From Rhodobacteraceae bacterium UBA1943 (GTDB taxonomy: Bacteria > Pseudomonadota > Alphaproteobacteria > Rhodobacterales > Rhodobacteraceae): DNA of 17,360 bases. Every line of letters starts with the position of its first letter. Position 1 is the stretch's first letter. Shown here piece after piece: positions 1 to 7,894 of the stretch. Location: assembly GCA_002336845.1 (NCBI GenBank), contig DDEX01000012.1:46911-64270 (forward strand), in the 5' to 3' direction. The notes beneath the pieces were generated by a model. The model was not told where the DNA came from. It ran no database searches and saw only the letters and a program-made list of their open reading frames with translations. The translations under genes and the position numbers were made by a program.

Positions 1-15
1 GCGGGGCGGGCGCTG

Positions 16-36
16 GCCGGGCCTTTGAGGCCCGGC
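16..36. terminator. GC-rich hairpin, possible terminator downstream of the alpha-glucosidase gene
   Basis: Perfect 8-bp inverted repeat (GCCGGGCC, loop TTTGA, GGCCCGGC). It lies about 75 bases past the stop of the minus-strand alpha-glucosidase gene. Neither side has a good T-run: the plus side reads GGTTCTGATT and the minus side is GC-rich. It may end transcription from one or both sides, or simply be a structured intergenic element. I see no supported gene in bases 1-112. Confidence 0.4.
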
Positions 37-112
37 GGTTCTGATTGCCTCTGCACTGCATGGCAAAGCCGGTGGCCTTCGCCAAATCGCGCGGAGGACA
101 GGGCGTCTGGCA

Positions 113-1726
113 TCAGCCCAGATCAAACCCCTCCAACACCCGGAAGAACCCAAACCCGTTCGGCCCCAGTGTCACGCCGTTGCGGTCGAATCCGGCGGCC
201 TGGCGCGGGCCGACCTGTTCCTCAATTCCCGCCTGGCCCAGCTTCACCGGCTTGGGCGAAAGGTTGAACAGGCACAGCACCGCGCCCTCACCCTCCCCCC
301 GGACAAAGCCCAGCACCGGATCGGGCAAGGCCAGAAACCGCGTGTCCGCCGCGCCGTGCAGCACCGGCATCGCCCGACGGAAGGCAAGCATCGCGCGATA
401 GGTTTCCAGCACCGACCCATCCACCCCGGCCTGCCCCGCCACATTCCGCGCCAGTTGCGGCGCCTTGACCGGCAGCCACGGTTTGCCAATGGTAAAACCA
501 CCCGCAGCCGAGCCGTCCCACACCATCGGCGTGCGGGTTCCATCGCGGCCCACCGGCTCTGGCCAGAAGGCGATGCCCTGCGGATCGGTCAGTTCCTCGA
601 ACGCCAGCGCCGTATCGGTCTGACCCAGTTCCTCGCCCTGCCACAGACAGATCGAGCCCTGGAAGGACAGCAGCAAGCATCCCGCTTGACGTGCCAGTGC
701 CTCGGGACTGGCCCCGAATTCGGCCCAGCGGCTGACCTGCCGCATCACATCATGGTTCGACAGCGCCCACATCGGCCAGCCATCGGGGGCACCCTCAAAA
801 AACGCCTCGATCCGCTTGCGGAAAAAACCGGGGGAATAGTCGGTCCCGAACATCTCGAAGCTATAGCACTGATGCAGGCGGCCGGGTGCCGTGTACTGCC
901 CCATCATCGCAATCGCATGGTGGCTTTCGCCCACCTCGCCCACCGAGGTGGTGCCAGGGTATTCATCCAGCACGCGGCGGATGCGTTCCAGCCACAACAG
1001 GTTCTCGGGCTGGTTTTTTGAGAACAGGTGATACTGCATCTCATAGGGGTTGGCGTCGGGCTTGTCCTTCACCCGCCAATCCGCCGCATCGTTGCGCAGC
1101 CGTTTGTCGTGGAAGAAATAGTTCACCGTATCGAACCGGAACCCGTCCACCCCGCGGTCCAGCCAGAAGCGCAGGGTCTCCTCATGCCAGTCCAGAACCT
1201 CGGGGTTGTGAAAGTTCAGGTCGGGCTGGCTGGCCAGAAAGTTGTGGAAATAATACTGATGCCGCCGCGCATCCCAGGTCCAGGCCGATCCGCCAAAGAC
1301 CGACAGCCAGTTGTTGGGCGGCGTGCCATCGGGGTTGGGGTCGGCCCAAACGTACCAATCGGCCTTGGGGTTCACCCGGTCCTTGCGACTTTCGGCAAAG
1401 GCGGGGTGCTGGTCTGACGAATGGTTCAACACCTGGTCGATGATTACCTTCAGGCCCAGGTCGTGCGCCGTGGCGATCAGCGTATCGAAATCGGCCAGCG
1501 TGCCGAACACCGGATCGATATCGCGGTAATCCGACACGTCATAGCCCATGTCGCGCATGGGCGAGGTGAAGAACGGCGACAGCCAGACCGCATCGCAGCC
1601 CAGGTCCGCAATATGCGGCAGGCGCCGGGTAATCCCCTTCAGGTCGCCCACCCCGTCACCGTTGTCATCCTGAAACGACCGGGGATAGACCTGATAGACC
1701 ACCGCGCCACGCCACCATTCCTTCAT
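113..1726 (-). CDS. Alpha-glucosidase, glycoside hydrolase family 13
   Basis: A 537-residue GH13 enzyme that probably hydrolyses terminal alpha-glucosidic bonds of maltose, sucrose, trehalose or short oligosaccharides in the cytoplasm, as no signal peptide is visible. The GH13 regions appear in order: the N-terminal YQVYPRSFQD and a DNGDGVGDLKGI loop (about 21-32), DQVLNH (97-102), GFRFDTVNYF with nucleophile Asp199, VGEVGE with probable acid/base Glu264, and SNHD with Asp326. The C-terminal beta domain follows and the length is normal for oligo-1,6-glucosidase/AglA-like enzymes. The ATG overlaps the stop of the upstream exporter gene (ATGA), and GAGGGG lies 7 bases before the start, so translation is probably coupled. 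Resemblance is closest to AglA-type enzymes, but no agl sugar-ABC-transporter genes are present, so I assign no symbol. Substrate is not readable from sequence. Confidence 0.93.
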   Translation of the reverse strand: MKEWWRGAVVYQVYPRSFQDDNGDGVGDLKGITRRLPHIADLGCDAVWLSPFFTSPMRDMGYDVSDYRDIDPVFGTLADFDTLIATAHDLGLKVIIDQVLNHSSDQHPAFAESRKDRVNPKADWYVWADPNPDGTPPNNWLSVFGGSAWTWDARRHQYYFHNFLASQPDLNFHNPEVLDWHEETLRFWLDRGVDGFRFDTVNYFFHDKRLRNDAADWRVKDKPDANPYEMQYHLFSKNQPENLLWLERIRRVLDEYPGTTSVGEVGESHHAIAMMGQYTAPGRLHQCYSFEMFGTDYSPGFFRKRIEAFFEGAPDGWPMWALSNHDVMRQVSRWAEFGASPEALARQAGCLLLSFQGSICLWQGEELGQTDTALAFEELTDPQGIAFWPEPVGRDGTRTPMVWDGSAAGGFTIGKPWLPVKAPQLARNVAGQAGVDGSVLETYRAMLAFRRAMPVLHGAADTRFLALPDPVLGFVRGEGEGAVLCLFNLSPKPVKLGQAGIEEQVGPRQAAGFDRNGVTLGPNGFGFFRVLEGFDLG

Positions 1727-2355
1727 ACCCGTCCCCTCAATGCCGAAACCGCCTCATGGGCCGATTTCAGGCCGAAGGCTATGAAAACCACCCCCATGGC
1801 CCGGCCAATCAGGCCGGAATGGCGGTGATAGAATCGACGGATGCCTGAAAGCCCCGTCCAAAAGATGACAATCAGGTCGGCCAGAACGAACCCCAGCGTG
1901 CAGCCCGCCAAAAGCACCGCTGCCTGCGACACCCCCAGTCCTGCGGCATCGCGACCAAGAAGCGCGCCCAGCATCGCAAGGGCGAAGGGATAAGCCTTGG
2001 GGTTCGACAGTCCGAACAGCAGACCAGAGCGGACGGGACTCTCAACCACCGGCCCGCCCGCTTTTGGCTCCGTCGCGCGCAGGGCCTTCCAGCCCAGCCA
2101 GATCAGATAGGCGCCGCAAGCCAGCCCAAGCAGATCGAAAAGCCCCGGCCCCAGACGCGACACCCCGGCCAAGGCCAGCAGCGCCAGCACCGCCCAGACC
2201 ACATCGCCCACCAGATGCGCCACCAAAAAGCAGGCTGCCACAGCCCGCCCGCGCGCCACAGACAACGACAGGGTTGCCAGCGTCGCTGGCCCCGGCACCA
2301 GAACATAGATCATGCCAGCCAGAACCGCTGCCCCGAAGCTGCCCGCATCCATCAT
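1723..2355 (-). CDS. LysE/RhtB-family amino-acid exporter
   Basis: About 210 residues, a typical size for the LysE/RhtB family of small inner-membrane exporters of amino acids and related metabolites. Visible marks are the N-terminal VLVPGPATLATLS segment (PGP motif near residue 22), a central GLSNPKAYPF motif and about six hydrophobic segments. The frame is open further upstream, back to 2619, but that extension is hydrophilic and runs into the divergent transporter gene. I chose the ATG at 2355 because GGAGGT lies 7 bases before it. An adjacent ATG at 2352 and one at 2370 are alternatives. It is followed by the alpha-glucosidase gene with a 4-base overlap. Substrate unknown; an exporter coupled to a glucosidase is not an obvious functional pair. 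Confidence 0.87.
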   Translation of the reverse strand: MMDAGSFGAAVLAGMIYVLVPGPATLATLSLSVARGRAVAACFLVAHLVGDVVWAVLALLALAGVSRLGPGLFDLLGLACGAYLIWLGWKALRATEPKAGGPVVESPVRSGLLFGLSNPKAYPFALAMLGALLGRDAAGLGVSQAAVLLAGCTLGFVLADLIVIFWTGLSGIRRFYHRHSGLIGRAMGVVFIAFGLKSAHEAVSALRGRV

Positions 2356-2437
2356 GCCACCGACCTCCATGCCCCTACCTCGCCCGGCGACCGGCACAAA
2401 GGCAAGCGTCAGACCCGCCAAAGAAGAAATCGCCTTC

Positions 2438-2452
2438 TTGTATGCAATACAA
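2438..2452. promoter_or_regulatory. Candidate operator: perfect TTGTAT-GCA-ATACAA inverted repeat
   Basis: A 6-bp perfect inverted repeat with a 3-base spacer, in an AT-rich patch of the 160-base divergent region between the LysE-type gene (start 2355) and the first MFS gene (start 2516). TTGTAT/ATACAA half-sites are common in operators of GntR-family and similar dimeric repressors. TTGACC at 2461-2466 could be a -35 box for the rightward genes, but its -10 partner is weak. No regulator gene lies next to it, so the binding protein is unknown. Confidence 0.45.
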
Positions 2453-2515
2453 AACAGCATTTGACCCTTCTGCGCACTCGGCGCAGGTTCGCCAGACGCG
2501 AACGGAGGAACCCAA

Positions 2516-3751
2516 ATGACCAAATCGCCCCTTGTCACGCCCGTGCTGATCGCCGGGTGCCTGATCCTGATGCTGGGCTTCTCGATCCGGGCCAGCTTTG
2601 GTGTCTTCCAATTGCCCATCGCGACCGAATTTCACTGGGCGCGCGCCGATTTTTCCCTGGCCATCGCGATCCAGAATCTGGCCTGGGGTGTCGGGCAGCC
2701 GATCTTCGGCGCGCTGGCAGAAAAGTTCGGTGACCGCAGGGCCGTGATCCTTGGCGCGATCATGTATGCGGCAGGGTTGGTGGCTTCGTCCTTCGCGGTG
2801 ACGCCGGGCCAGCACTGGCTCTTGGAAATCATCGTGGGCTTCGGCATCGCGGGCACCGGCTTTGGCGTGGTGCTGGCGGTTGTGGGGCGCGCCTCCTCGC
2901 CGGAAAACCGCAGTCTGGCGCTTGGCATCGCCACAGCCGCCGGCTCTGCGGGACAGGTCTTTGGCCCACCTCTGGCCGAAGGGCTGCTGTCGATCATGCC
3001 GTGGCAATCGGTGTTTCTGGTCTTTGCCGTCCTGATCCTGTGCACGTTGTTCGCCGTGCCCTTCCTGCGTTCGCCCCATGTTGCAACCCGGGCAGAGCTG
3101 GAAGAATCCATCGGCACCGTCGTGAAGCGGGCATTCAAGGACCCGTCCTTCACCATGATCTTCCTTGGCTTCTTCTCCTGCGGCTATCAGCTTGCCTTCA
3201 TCACCGCGCACTTCCCCGCCTTTGTGACCGAGCGTTGCGGCCCGATCGCAGCGGGCGGGATGCTGGCCGATCTGGGCATCACCACCACCTCGGCGCTGGG
3301 TGCCATCGCCATTTCGGTCATCGGCATCTTCAACATCGCGGGGTCGATCTTTGCCGGGGCAATGGGCAAGCGCTATACCAAGAAATACCTTTTGTCGGGC
3401 ATCTATGTCGCCCGCACCGTGGCCGCCGCCGTCTTCATCAGCCTGCCGATGACACCTGCAAGCGTGCTGATCTTTTCCGCCGTCATGGGGGCATTGTGGC
3501 TGGCGACCGTGCCGCTGACCTCCGGTCTTGTCGCGCATATCTATGGGCTGCGCTATATGGGCACGCTTTATGGCATCGTCTTCCTGTCACATCAGATTGG
3601 CGGCTTCATGGGGGTCTGGCTGGGAGGCAAGATGTATGACCTGACCGGAAACTACACACTTGTTTGGTGGATCGGCGTGGGCGTGGGCGCGTTCTCGGCC
3701 ATAGTGCATCTGCCGGTTCGGGAAAAACCGCTGATGGCGCAACCGGCCTGA
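2516..3751 (+). CDS. Major facilitator superfamily transporter
   Basis: A 411-residue integral membrane protein with about 12 hydrophobic segments, full MFS length. The loop between helices 2 and 3 carries an MFS motif A version, GALAEKFGDRR (about 65-75), and the second half starts after a cytoplasmic loop near residues 185-205. The N-terminal pattern SIRASFGVFQLPI followed by ATEFHWARADFSLAIAIQNL resembles MFS members of the monocarboxylate/oxalate-formate type. That points to small organic acids, but the substrate is inferred only. The start is well supported: GGAGG at 2504-2508, 7 bases before the ATG. It is first of a two-gene operon, with a second MFS gene beginning 3 bases after its stop, and probably controlled from the divergent region carrying the 2438-2452 repeat. 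Confidence 0.9.
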   Translation: MTKSPLVTPVLIAGCLILMLGFSIRASFGVFQLPIATEFHWARADFSLAIAIQNLAWGVGQPIFGALAEKFGDRRAVILGAIMYAAGLVASSFAVTPGQHWLLEIIVGFGIAGTGFGVVLAVVGRASSPENRSLALGIATAAGSAGQVFGPPLAEGLLSIMPWQSVFLVFAVLILCTLFAVPFLRSPHVATRAELEESIGTVVKRAFKDPSFTMIFLGFFSCGYQLAFITAHFPAFVTERCGPIAAGGMLADLGITTTSALGAIAISVIGIFNIAGSIFAGAMGKRYTKKYLLSGIYVARTVAAAVFISLPMTPASVLIFSAVMGALWLATVPLTSGLVAHIYGLRYMGTLYGIVFLSHQIGGFMGVWLGGKMYDLTGNYTLVWWIGVGVGAFSAIVHLPVREKPLMAQPA

Positions 3752-3754
3752 ACC

Positions 3755-4945
3755 ATGAAAACCGGTATCGCCGCCCTAGTGTTGGGCTATGTCCTGTCGC
3801 AGTTTTACCGCGCCTTTCTTGCGGTGCTGACCCCCGTGCTGACGCAGGATCTGGGTGCCACGCCAGAAGTGCTGGCGGATGCCTCGGGCTGGTGGTTCCT
3901 TGCCTTTGCCGCGATGCAGTTGCCCGTGGGTGCGGCACTGGACCGGGTGGGACCACGGATAACCGCCTCGGCGCTGCTGGCGGTTGGGGCGCTGGGGGCG
4001 GCGATCTTTGCCACGGCCACCGGTGCGGGCCAGATCAAGCTGGCGATGGCACTGATCGGGGCGGGCTGCGCCCCGGTGCTGATGGCCAGCTACTACATCT
4101 TTGCCCGGGTCTTCTCGCCCGCCGTCTTCGGTACGCTCGCCGGGGTGGTGATTGGTATCGGCAGCCTTGGCAACATCGCCGCCTCGATCCCCTTGTCGGC
4201 GGCAGTCGAGGCTATGGGCTGGCGCGCAACCGTTTGGGCGCTGGCCGGGGTTACCGCTGTCGTGGCGTTGGCGATCTTCGCGCTGGTGCGCGACCCCGAT
4301 AAAGTCAGCCACAGCCAGCGCGGTTCGGTCCTTGACCTCTTGCGCATTCCCGCACTGTGGCCAGTCTTCATCCTGATGTTCGTCTGCTATGCGCCCCCGG
4401 CGGGCATACGGGGCCTGTGGATCGGCCCGTGGTATCGCGATGTGTTCGGCGCCGATGCCAAAGCGATCGGCTGGGTCTCGTTGGCTATGGGGCTGGCGAT
4501 GGTGGCCGGAAACTTCGCCTATGGCCCGATGGAGCGGGTTCTCAACAGCCGCAAATGGCTGAACTTCGGCGGCAATGCCCTGCTGCTGGCCTGCCTTTTG
4601 GCCTTGGGCGCCATGGCCGACCGGGAAGGCTGGCCGACCGTGGCGCTGCTGATGGGCGTAGGATTTTTCGGCGCGACATTTCCCATGGTCATGGCGCATG
4701 GCCGCGCCTTTCTGCCGCCGCATCTGGTGGGCAGGGGTGTGGCGTTGATCAATTTCTTCGGTATCGGCGCGGTTGGCCTGATGCAGATGGTGACAGGCCG
4801 GATCAGCAAGGCACTGACGCCTGCGGGCGATCTGTTGAACTCTGCCCCGCCTTCACTGCCCTATGCGGCGATCTTCTGGTTTTATGCCGCATTGGTCGCG
4901 GCGGGCTTGTTGGTTTACCTCTTCGCGCAAGACCGCACCGACTGA
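3755..4945 (+). CDS. Major facilitator superfamily transporter (second of a tandem pair)
   Basis: A 396-residue MFS permease with about 12 hydrophobic segments. Motif A between helices 2 and 3 reads GAALDRVGPRIT (about 59-70). The N-terminus FYRAFLAVLTPVLTQDLG resembles the sugar-phosphate/nitrate-type branch of the family more than it resembles its upstream neighbour. The two are therefore not a recent duplication, nor halves of one gene. There is no clear Shine-Dalgarno sequence before the ATG, which is 3 bases after the previous stop, so translation probably depends on coupling. Substrate unknown. Having two complete, dissimilar permeases in one transcript suggests uptake and export of related compounds, or two substrates of one pathway encoded elsewhere. 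Confidence 0.88.
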   Translation: MKTGIAALVLGYVLSQFYRAFLAVLTPVLTQDLGATPEVLADASGWWFLAFAAMQLPVGAALDRVGPRITASALLAVGALGAAIFATATGAGQIKLAMALIGAGCAPVLMASYYIFARVFSPAVFGTLAGVVIGIGSLGNIAASIPLSAAVEAMGWRATVWALAGVTAVVALAIFALVRDPDKVSHSQRGSVLDLLRIPALWPVFILMFVCYAPPAGIRGLWIGPWYRDVFGADAKAIGWVSLAMGLAMVAGNFAYGPMERVLNSRKWLNFGGNALLLACLLALGAMADREGWPTVALLMGVGFFGATFPMVMAHGRAFLPPHLVGRGVALINFFGIGAVGLMQMVTGRISKALTPAGDLLNSAPPSLPYAAIFWFYAALVAAGLLVYLFAQDRTD

Positions 4946-5003
4946 CCCGCTTTCGCGCTGGCAGCGATTGCGCTAGGCAAGGGCAGCCAGTCGCGGAACC
5001 GCC

Positions 5004-6047
5004 ATGCCGAACGCCGATCATATTGAAGTCATCGCCCCCAACCTCAAGCGCCGCCTGTCGGGCGTCACCGCCACCGTGGTGCGGCTGATCCCGATTCAGG
5101 CCCGGCAGATCGGCATCGTCACCACCGGGCCGGGCCTGCCGCCCGAGCTGCCACATATCCCGCTGGCCACCTGCTTCACCCTGCCGCGTCGCCGCTGGCG
5201 CGTTTGGCACGCACGACGCAATACCGAGATGGCGCTTGGCCTGATCCTGCGCCACATTTTCCGCCGTCGGCTGCGAATGATGTTCACCTCTGCCGCCCAA
5301 CGTCACCACAAGGGGTTCACGCGCTGGCTGATCCGGCAGATGGAACTGGTCGTCGCCACGTCGGAAAAGGCCAGGGGCTATTTGCAAGTGCCCGCAACCG
5401 TGGTGATGCACGGCGTCGATTGCGAGACCTTCCAGCCCAGCCACGACAAATCCGCCTTGCGCCGCAGCCTTGGCTTGCCCGAGGATGCCCTGCTGATCGG
5501 CTGTTTTGGCCGCGTGCGCGCGCAAAAGGGGGTGGATCTGCTGGTTGATGCCGCCTGCACCCTTCTGCCCGAACGGCCCAAAGTCATGGTGATCTTCACC
5601 GGCCTGATCACCGACGACAACCGCAGCTTTCATGCCGACCAACTGGCCAAACTGCGTGCGGCAGGCGTTGAAGATCGCGTGCGCTTTCTGGGTGAAATCC
5701 CGTGGGAGGACGTGGTGCGCCATTATCAGGCGCTGGACCTGTTCACCGCCCCCGCGCGGTGGGAAGGCTTTGGCCTGACCCCACTGGAGGCGATGGCGTC
5801 TGGCGTGCCCGTGGTCGCAACTCGCGTGGGCGCGTTTGAGACCCTGATCACCCCGGAAACTGGCACCCTGATTTCGCCCGGTGACGGCCCCGCCCTGACC
5901 GAGGCGGTCCGAGACTGGATCGACGACCCCGCCCGCCTTGCCACCGGCGCACAGGCCGCCCGAACCCATGTGCTGGCCCATCACCGGATAGAGGATGAGG
6001 CGGCTGCCCTTGTCGGCCTTTACCGCAGCCTTCTGGCCCGGCCATGA
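5004..6047 (+). CDS. Glycosyltransferase family 4, LPS-core mannosyltransferase (LpcC/LpsB) type
   Basis: A 347-residue GT-B enzyme that transfers a sugar, probably mannose from GDP-mannose, during LPS core or other surface-glycan assembly at the cytoplasmic face. The N-terminus IEVIAPNLKRRLSGVTAT strongly resembles rhizobial LpcC/LpsB proteins, which supports the chosen ATG although no good Shine-Dalgarno is seen. The C-terminal donor domain shows FGRVRAQKG (Arg170, Lys175) and the EX7E pair Glu254/Glu262 in ARWEGFGLTPLEAMASG. Its stop overlaps the start of the next glycosyltransferase (ATGA), so the two probably act in one pathway. The 58 bases between the preceding MFS gene and this start hold no clear terminator. 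Family certain, sugar specificity inferred. Confidence 0.9.
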   Translation: MPNADHIEVIAPNLKRRLSGVTATVVRLIPIQARQIGIVTTGPGLPPELPHIPLATCFTLPRRRWRVWHARRNTEMALGLILRHIFRRRLRMMFTSAAQRHHKGFTRWLIRQMELVVATSEKARGYLQVPATVVMHGVDCETFQPSHDKSALRRSLGLPEDALLIGCFGRVRAQKGVDLLVDAACTLLPERPKVMVIFTGLITDDNRSFHADQLAKLRAAGVEDRVRFLGEIPWEDVVRHYQALDLFTAPARWEGFGLTPLEAMASGVPVVATRVGAFETLITPETGTLISPGDGPALTEAVRDWIDDPARLATGAQAARTHVLAHHRIEDEAAALVGLYRSLLARP

Positions 6048-6667
6048 ACCGCCTGCGCTTCCTTTTGGCCCGCACGATGCGCGATGAAGCCGTCCTGCAA
6101 CGCCTGTCGGTGCCCGAGGCCGACGTGATGACGCAACTGGCAGGCAAATCGGTGGCCCTGATCGGCAATGCCCGCAGCCTTGCCGAGGGCCAACGTGGCC
6201 CGCAAATCGACTCCGCCGATCTGGTCATCCGCATCAACCGCGCGCCGATGCCCAGCGCCGCCAGCCACGGCACCCGCACCGACATCCTGGCCCTCGCCAC
6301 CTCGATCCCACAGGCCGACCTTGACCGCCTGCACCCCGGCCGCATCCTGTGGATGAGCCATAAACGCAAACGCCTGCCCTTTGCCCTCGCCACCAGCCCC
6401 GGCTTTCACCTGCCAACGCTGAACCATTTCGCCCGGCTCAAGGCTCAATTGGGCGCCCCGCCCACCACCGGGCTGATGCTGATCGACCTGCTGTCGCGCA
6501 GCGCAGCAAGCGCCGTACGACTTTACGGTTTCGATTTCTTCGCCACCCTGTCGCTGTCGGGCCGCCGCACCGCCGAACAGGTGCCGCATGACTTTGCCGC
6601 CGAACGCGCCTTTGTTCAGGCGTTGCTTGCGCGCGACCCGCGCTTTGCCCAGATACTGGCGACCTAG
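6044..6667 (+). CDS. Glycosyltransferase family 29 (sialyltransferase-like) protein
   Basis: A 207-residue protein whose three motifs match the order in GT29 sialyltransferases. An L-sialylmotif-like block covers about residues 35-68 (IGNARSL then IDSADLVIRINRAP). An S-like block covers about 138-166 (PPTTGLMLIDLL then VRLYGFDFF). An HX4E motif-VS match is His182/Glu187 in PHDFAAE. GT29 enzymes use CMP-activated donors, so a CMP-sialic acid or CMP-Kdo-like donor is possible but not shown. The protein has no cysteine at all, unlike Golgi members whose L and S motifs share a disulfide, which fits a cytoplasmic bacterial enzyme. It is short and lacks a transmembrane anchor. Its start overlaps the GT4 stop by 4 bases, indicating a joint role in LPS or another surface glycan. 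Confidence 0.8.
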   Translation: MNRLRFLLARTMRDEAVLQRLSVPEADVMTQLAGKSVALIGNARSLAEGQRGPQIDSADLVIRINRAPMPSAASHGTRTDILALATSIPQADLDRLHPGRILWMSHKRKRLPFALATSPGFHLPTLNHFARLKAQLGAPPTTGLMLIDLLSRSAASAVRLYGFDFFATLSLSGRRTAEQVPHDFAAERAFVQALLARDPRFAQILAT

Positions 6668-6706
6668 AATCCGCTTTCCCCCCAGCCCCCTATGCGCTAA
6701 CAGGCC

Positions 6707-6729
6707 CCGTTCCTGACGGTCAGGAACGG
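6707..6729. promoter_or_regulatory. 23-bp perfect dyad just before the asd ribosome binding site
   Basis: Two perfect 11-base arms (CCGTTCCTGAC and GTCAGGAACGG) around a single central G, ending 2 bases before the AAGGAG site of asd. As RNA it could fold into a 9-bp stem with loop ACGGT. As DNA it is a near-ideal dimer operator. It is also 40 bases past the GT29 stop, but the following TTAAGG is no T-run, so an intrinsic terminator is unlikely. A weak promoter may lie just upstream (TATGCGCTAA at 6691-6700). Confidence 0.55.
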
Positions 6730-6745
6730 TTAAGGAGAGACCCCG

Positions 6746-7768
6746 ATGGGCTATAAGGTCGTCGTCGCGGGTGCCACGGGCAACGTGGGCCGCGAAATGC
6801 TGAACATCCTCGCCGAGCGCGAGTTCCCGGTGGACGAGATTGCTGCGCTGGCTTCGCGCAAATCGATCGGCACTGAAGTCAGCTTTGGCGACAAGACTCT
6901 CAAGACCAAAGACCTCGACACTTTCGATTTCACCGGCTGGGACATCGCGCTGTTCGCTGTGGGGTCGGATGCGACCAAGATCTACGCGCCCAAGGCGGCG
7001 GCGGCGGGCTGCGTGGTGATCGACAATTCCTCCCTCTACCGCTATGACCCGCAGGTTCCGCTGGTCGTGCCAGAGGTGAACGCCGAGGCGGTCGATGGCT
7101 ACAAGGCCAAGAACATCATCGCCAACCCCAACTGCTCAACCGCGCAGATGGTCGTGGCGCTGAAGCCGCTGCATGACCGCGCAACGATCAAGCGTGTGGT
7201 CGTCGCCACCTACCAGTCGGTTTCCGGTGCAGGCAAGGAAGGCATCGACGAGCTGTGGGACCAGACCAAGGGCATGTATGTCCCCGGTCAGGAAGTGGCG
7301 CCGAAGAAGTTCTCCAAGCAGATCGCTTTCAACGTGATTCCGCATATCGACGTTTTCCTGGACGATGGTTCGACCAAGGAAGAATGGAAGATGGTGGCCG
7401 AAACCAAGAAGATCCTTGATCCCAAGATCAAGGTCACGGCCACCTGCGTGCGCGTGCCGGTCTTCGTCGGCCACTCCGAAGCCATCAATATCGAGTTCGA
7501 GGAGCCCCTCGACTGGCAAGAGGCGCAAGACATCCTGCGCGAGGCCCCCGGCGTCATGCTGGTCGATAAGCGCGAGCCGGGTGGCTATGTCACCCCGGTC
7601 GAATGCGTTGGCGACTATGCCACTTTCGTCAGCCGCGTCCGGCAGGATTCAACGATCGAGAACGGCATCTCGCTGTGGTGCGTGTCCGACAACCTGCGGA
7701 AAGGCGCCGCTCTGAACGCAGTGCAGATCGCCGAAGTGCTGGGCAACCGCTGTCTGAAAAAGGGCTGA
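6746..7768 (+). CDS. asd: Aspartate-semialdehyde dehydrogenase
   Basis: A 340-residue cytoplasmic enzyme that reduces aspartyl phosphate to aspartate semialdehyde with NADPH, feeding lysine/diaminopimelate, threonine and methionine synthesis. Sequence marks: NADP-binding GATGNVG (9-15), NPNCSTAQ with catalytic Cys130, YQSVSGAGKEG (156-166), RVPVFVGHSE with substrate-binding Arg236 and catalytic His243, and the C-terminal SDNLRKGAALNAVQIAE. Length and motifs are complete. AAGGAG at 6732-6737 sits 8 bases before the ATG. It appears to be a single-gene unit, with a dyad upstream (6707-6729) and a strong terminator downstream (7803-7835). DNA between the flanking surface-glycan genes and asd shows no sign of transfer. 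Confidence 0.97.
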   Translation: MGYKVVVAGATGNVGREMLNILAEREFPVDEIAALASRKSIGTEVSFGDKTLKTKDLDTFDFTGWDIALFAVGSDATKIYAPKAAAAGCVVIDNSSLYRYDPQVPLVVPEVNAEAVDGYKAKNIIANPNCSTAQMVVALKPLHDRATIKRVVVATYQSVSGAGKEGIDELWDQTKGMYVPGQEVAPKKFSKQIAFNVIPHIDVFLDDGSTKEEWKMVAETKKILDPKIKVTATCVRVPVFVGHSEAINIEFEEPLDWQEAQDILREAPGVMLVDKREPGGYVTPVECVGDYATFVSRVRQDSTIENGISLWCVSDNLRKGAALNAVQIAEVLGNRCLKKG

Positions 7769-7802
7769 TCAGCCTCGCGGTCATGCCCACGCATGTATTT
7801 CA

Positions 7803-7835
7803 AAGCGCCTCCGGTCTCCGGGGGCGCTTCCTTTT
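7803..7835 (+). terminator. Intrinsic terminator of asd
   Basis: A 12-bp stem (AAGCGCC-T-CCGG paired with CCGG-G-GGCGCTT, with one G-U pair in the RNA), loop TCT, followed by CCTTTT. It begins 34 bases after the asd stop codon. It may also act weakly for the converging minus-strand gene ending at 7895, but the T-run favours the plus direction. Confidence 0.85.
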
Positions 7836-7894
7836 GGCCAGCCAGAAACTCGCCTGACATCCCCTGATAAGGGAACAAACAACCTGCAATGCAA

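Noticed and set aside
2356..2619. N-terminal extension of the LysE-type protein to 2619
   Set aside because: It would overlap the divergent MFS gene by about 100 bases, is hydrophilic, and a strong GGAGGT site marks the shorter start.
2375..3538. 387-codon open frame antisense to the first MFS gene
   Set aside because: Composition is Gly/Asp/Arg/His-rich as expected for the reverse strand of a GC-rich membrane-protein gene; no domain or ribosome binding site, while the plus-strand product is a clear permease.
2516..4945. Single MFS gene broken by a frameshift
   Set aside because: Each frame encodes a complete permease of about 400 residues with its own motif A and start.
4803..5984. 393-codon open frame antisense to the GT4 gene
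   Set aside because: The plus-strand frame carries a recognisable glycosyltransferase with EX7E motif; the antisense product has no family features.
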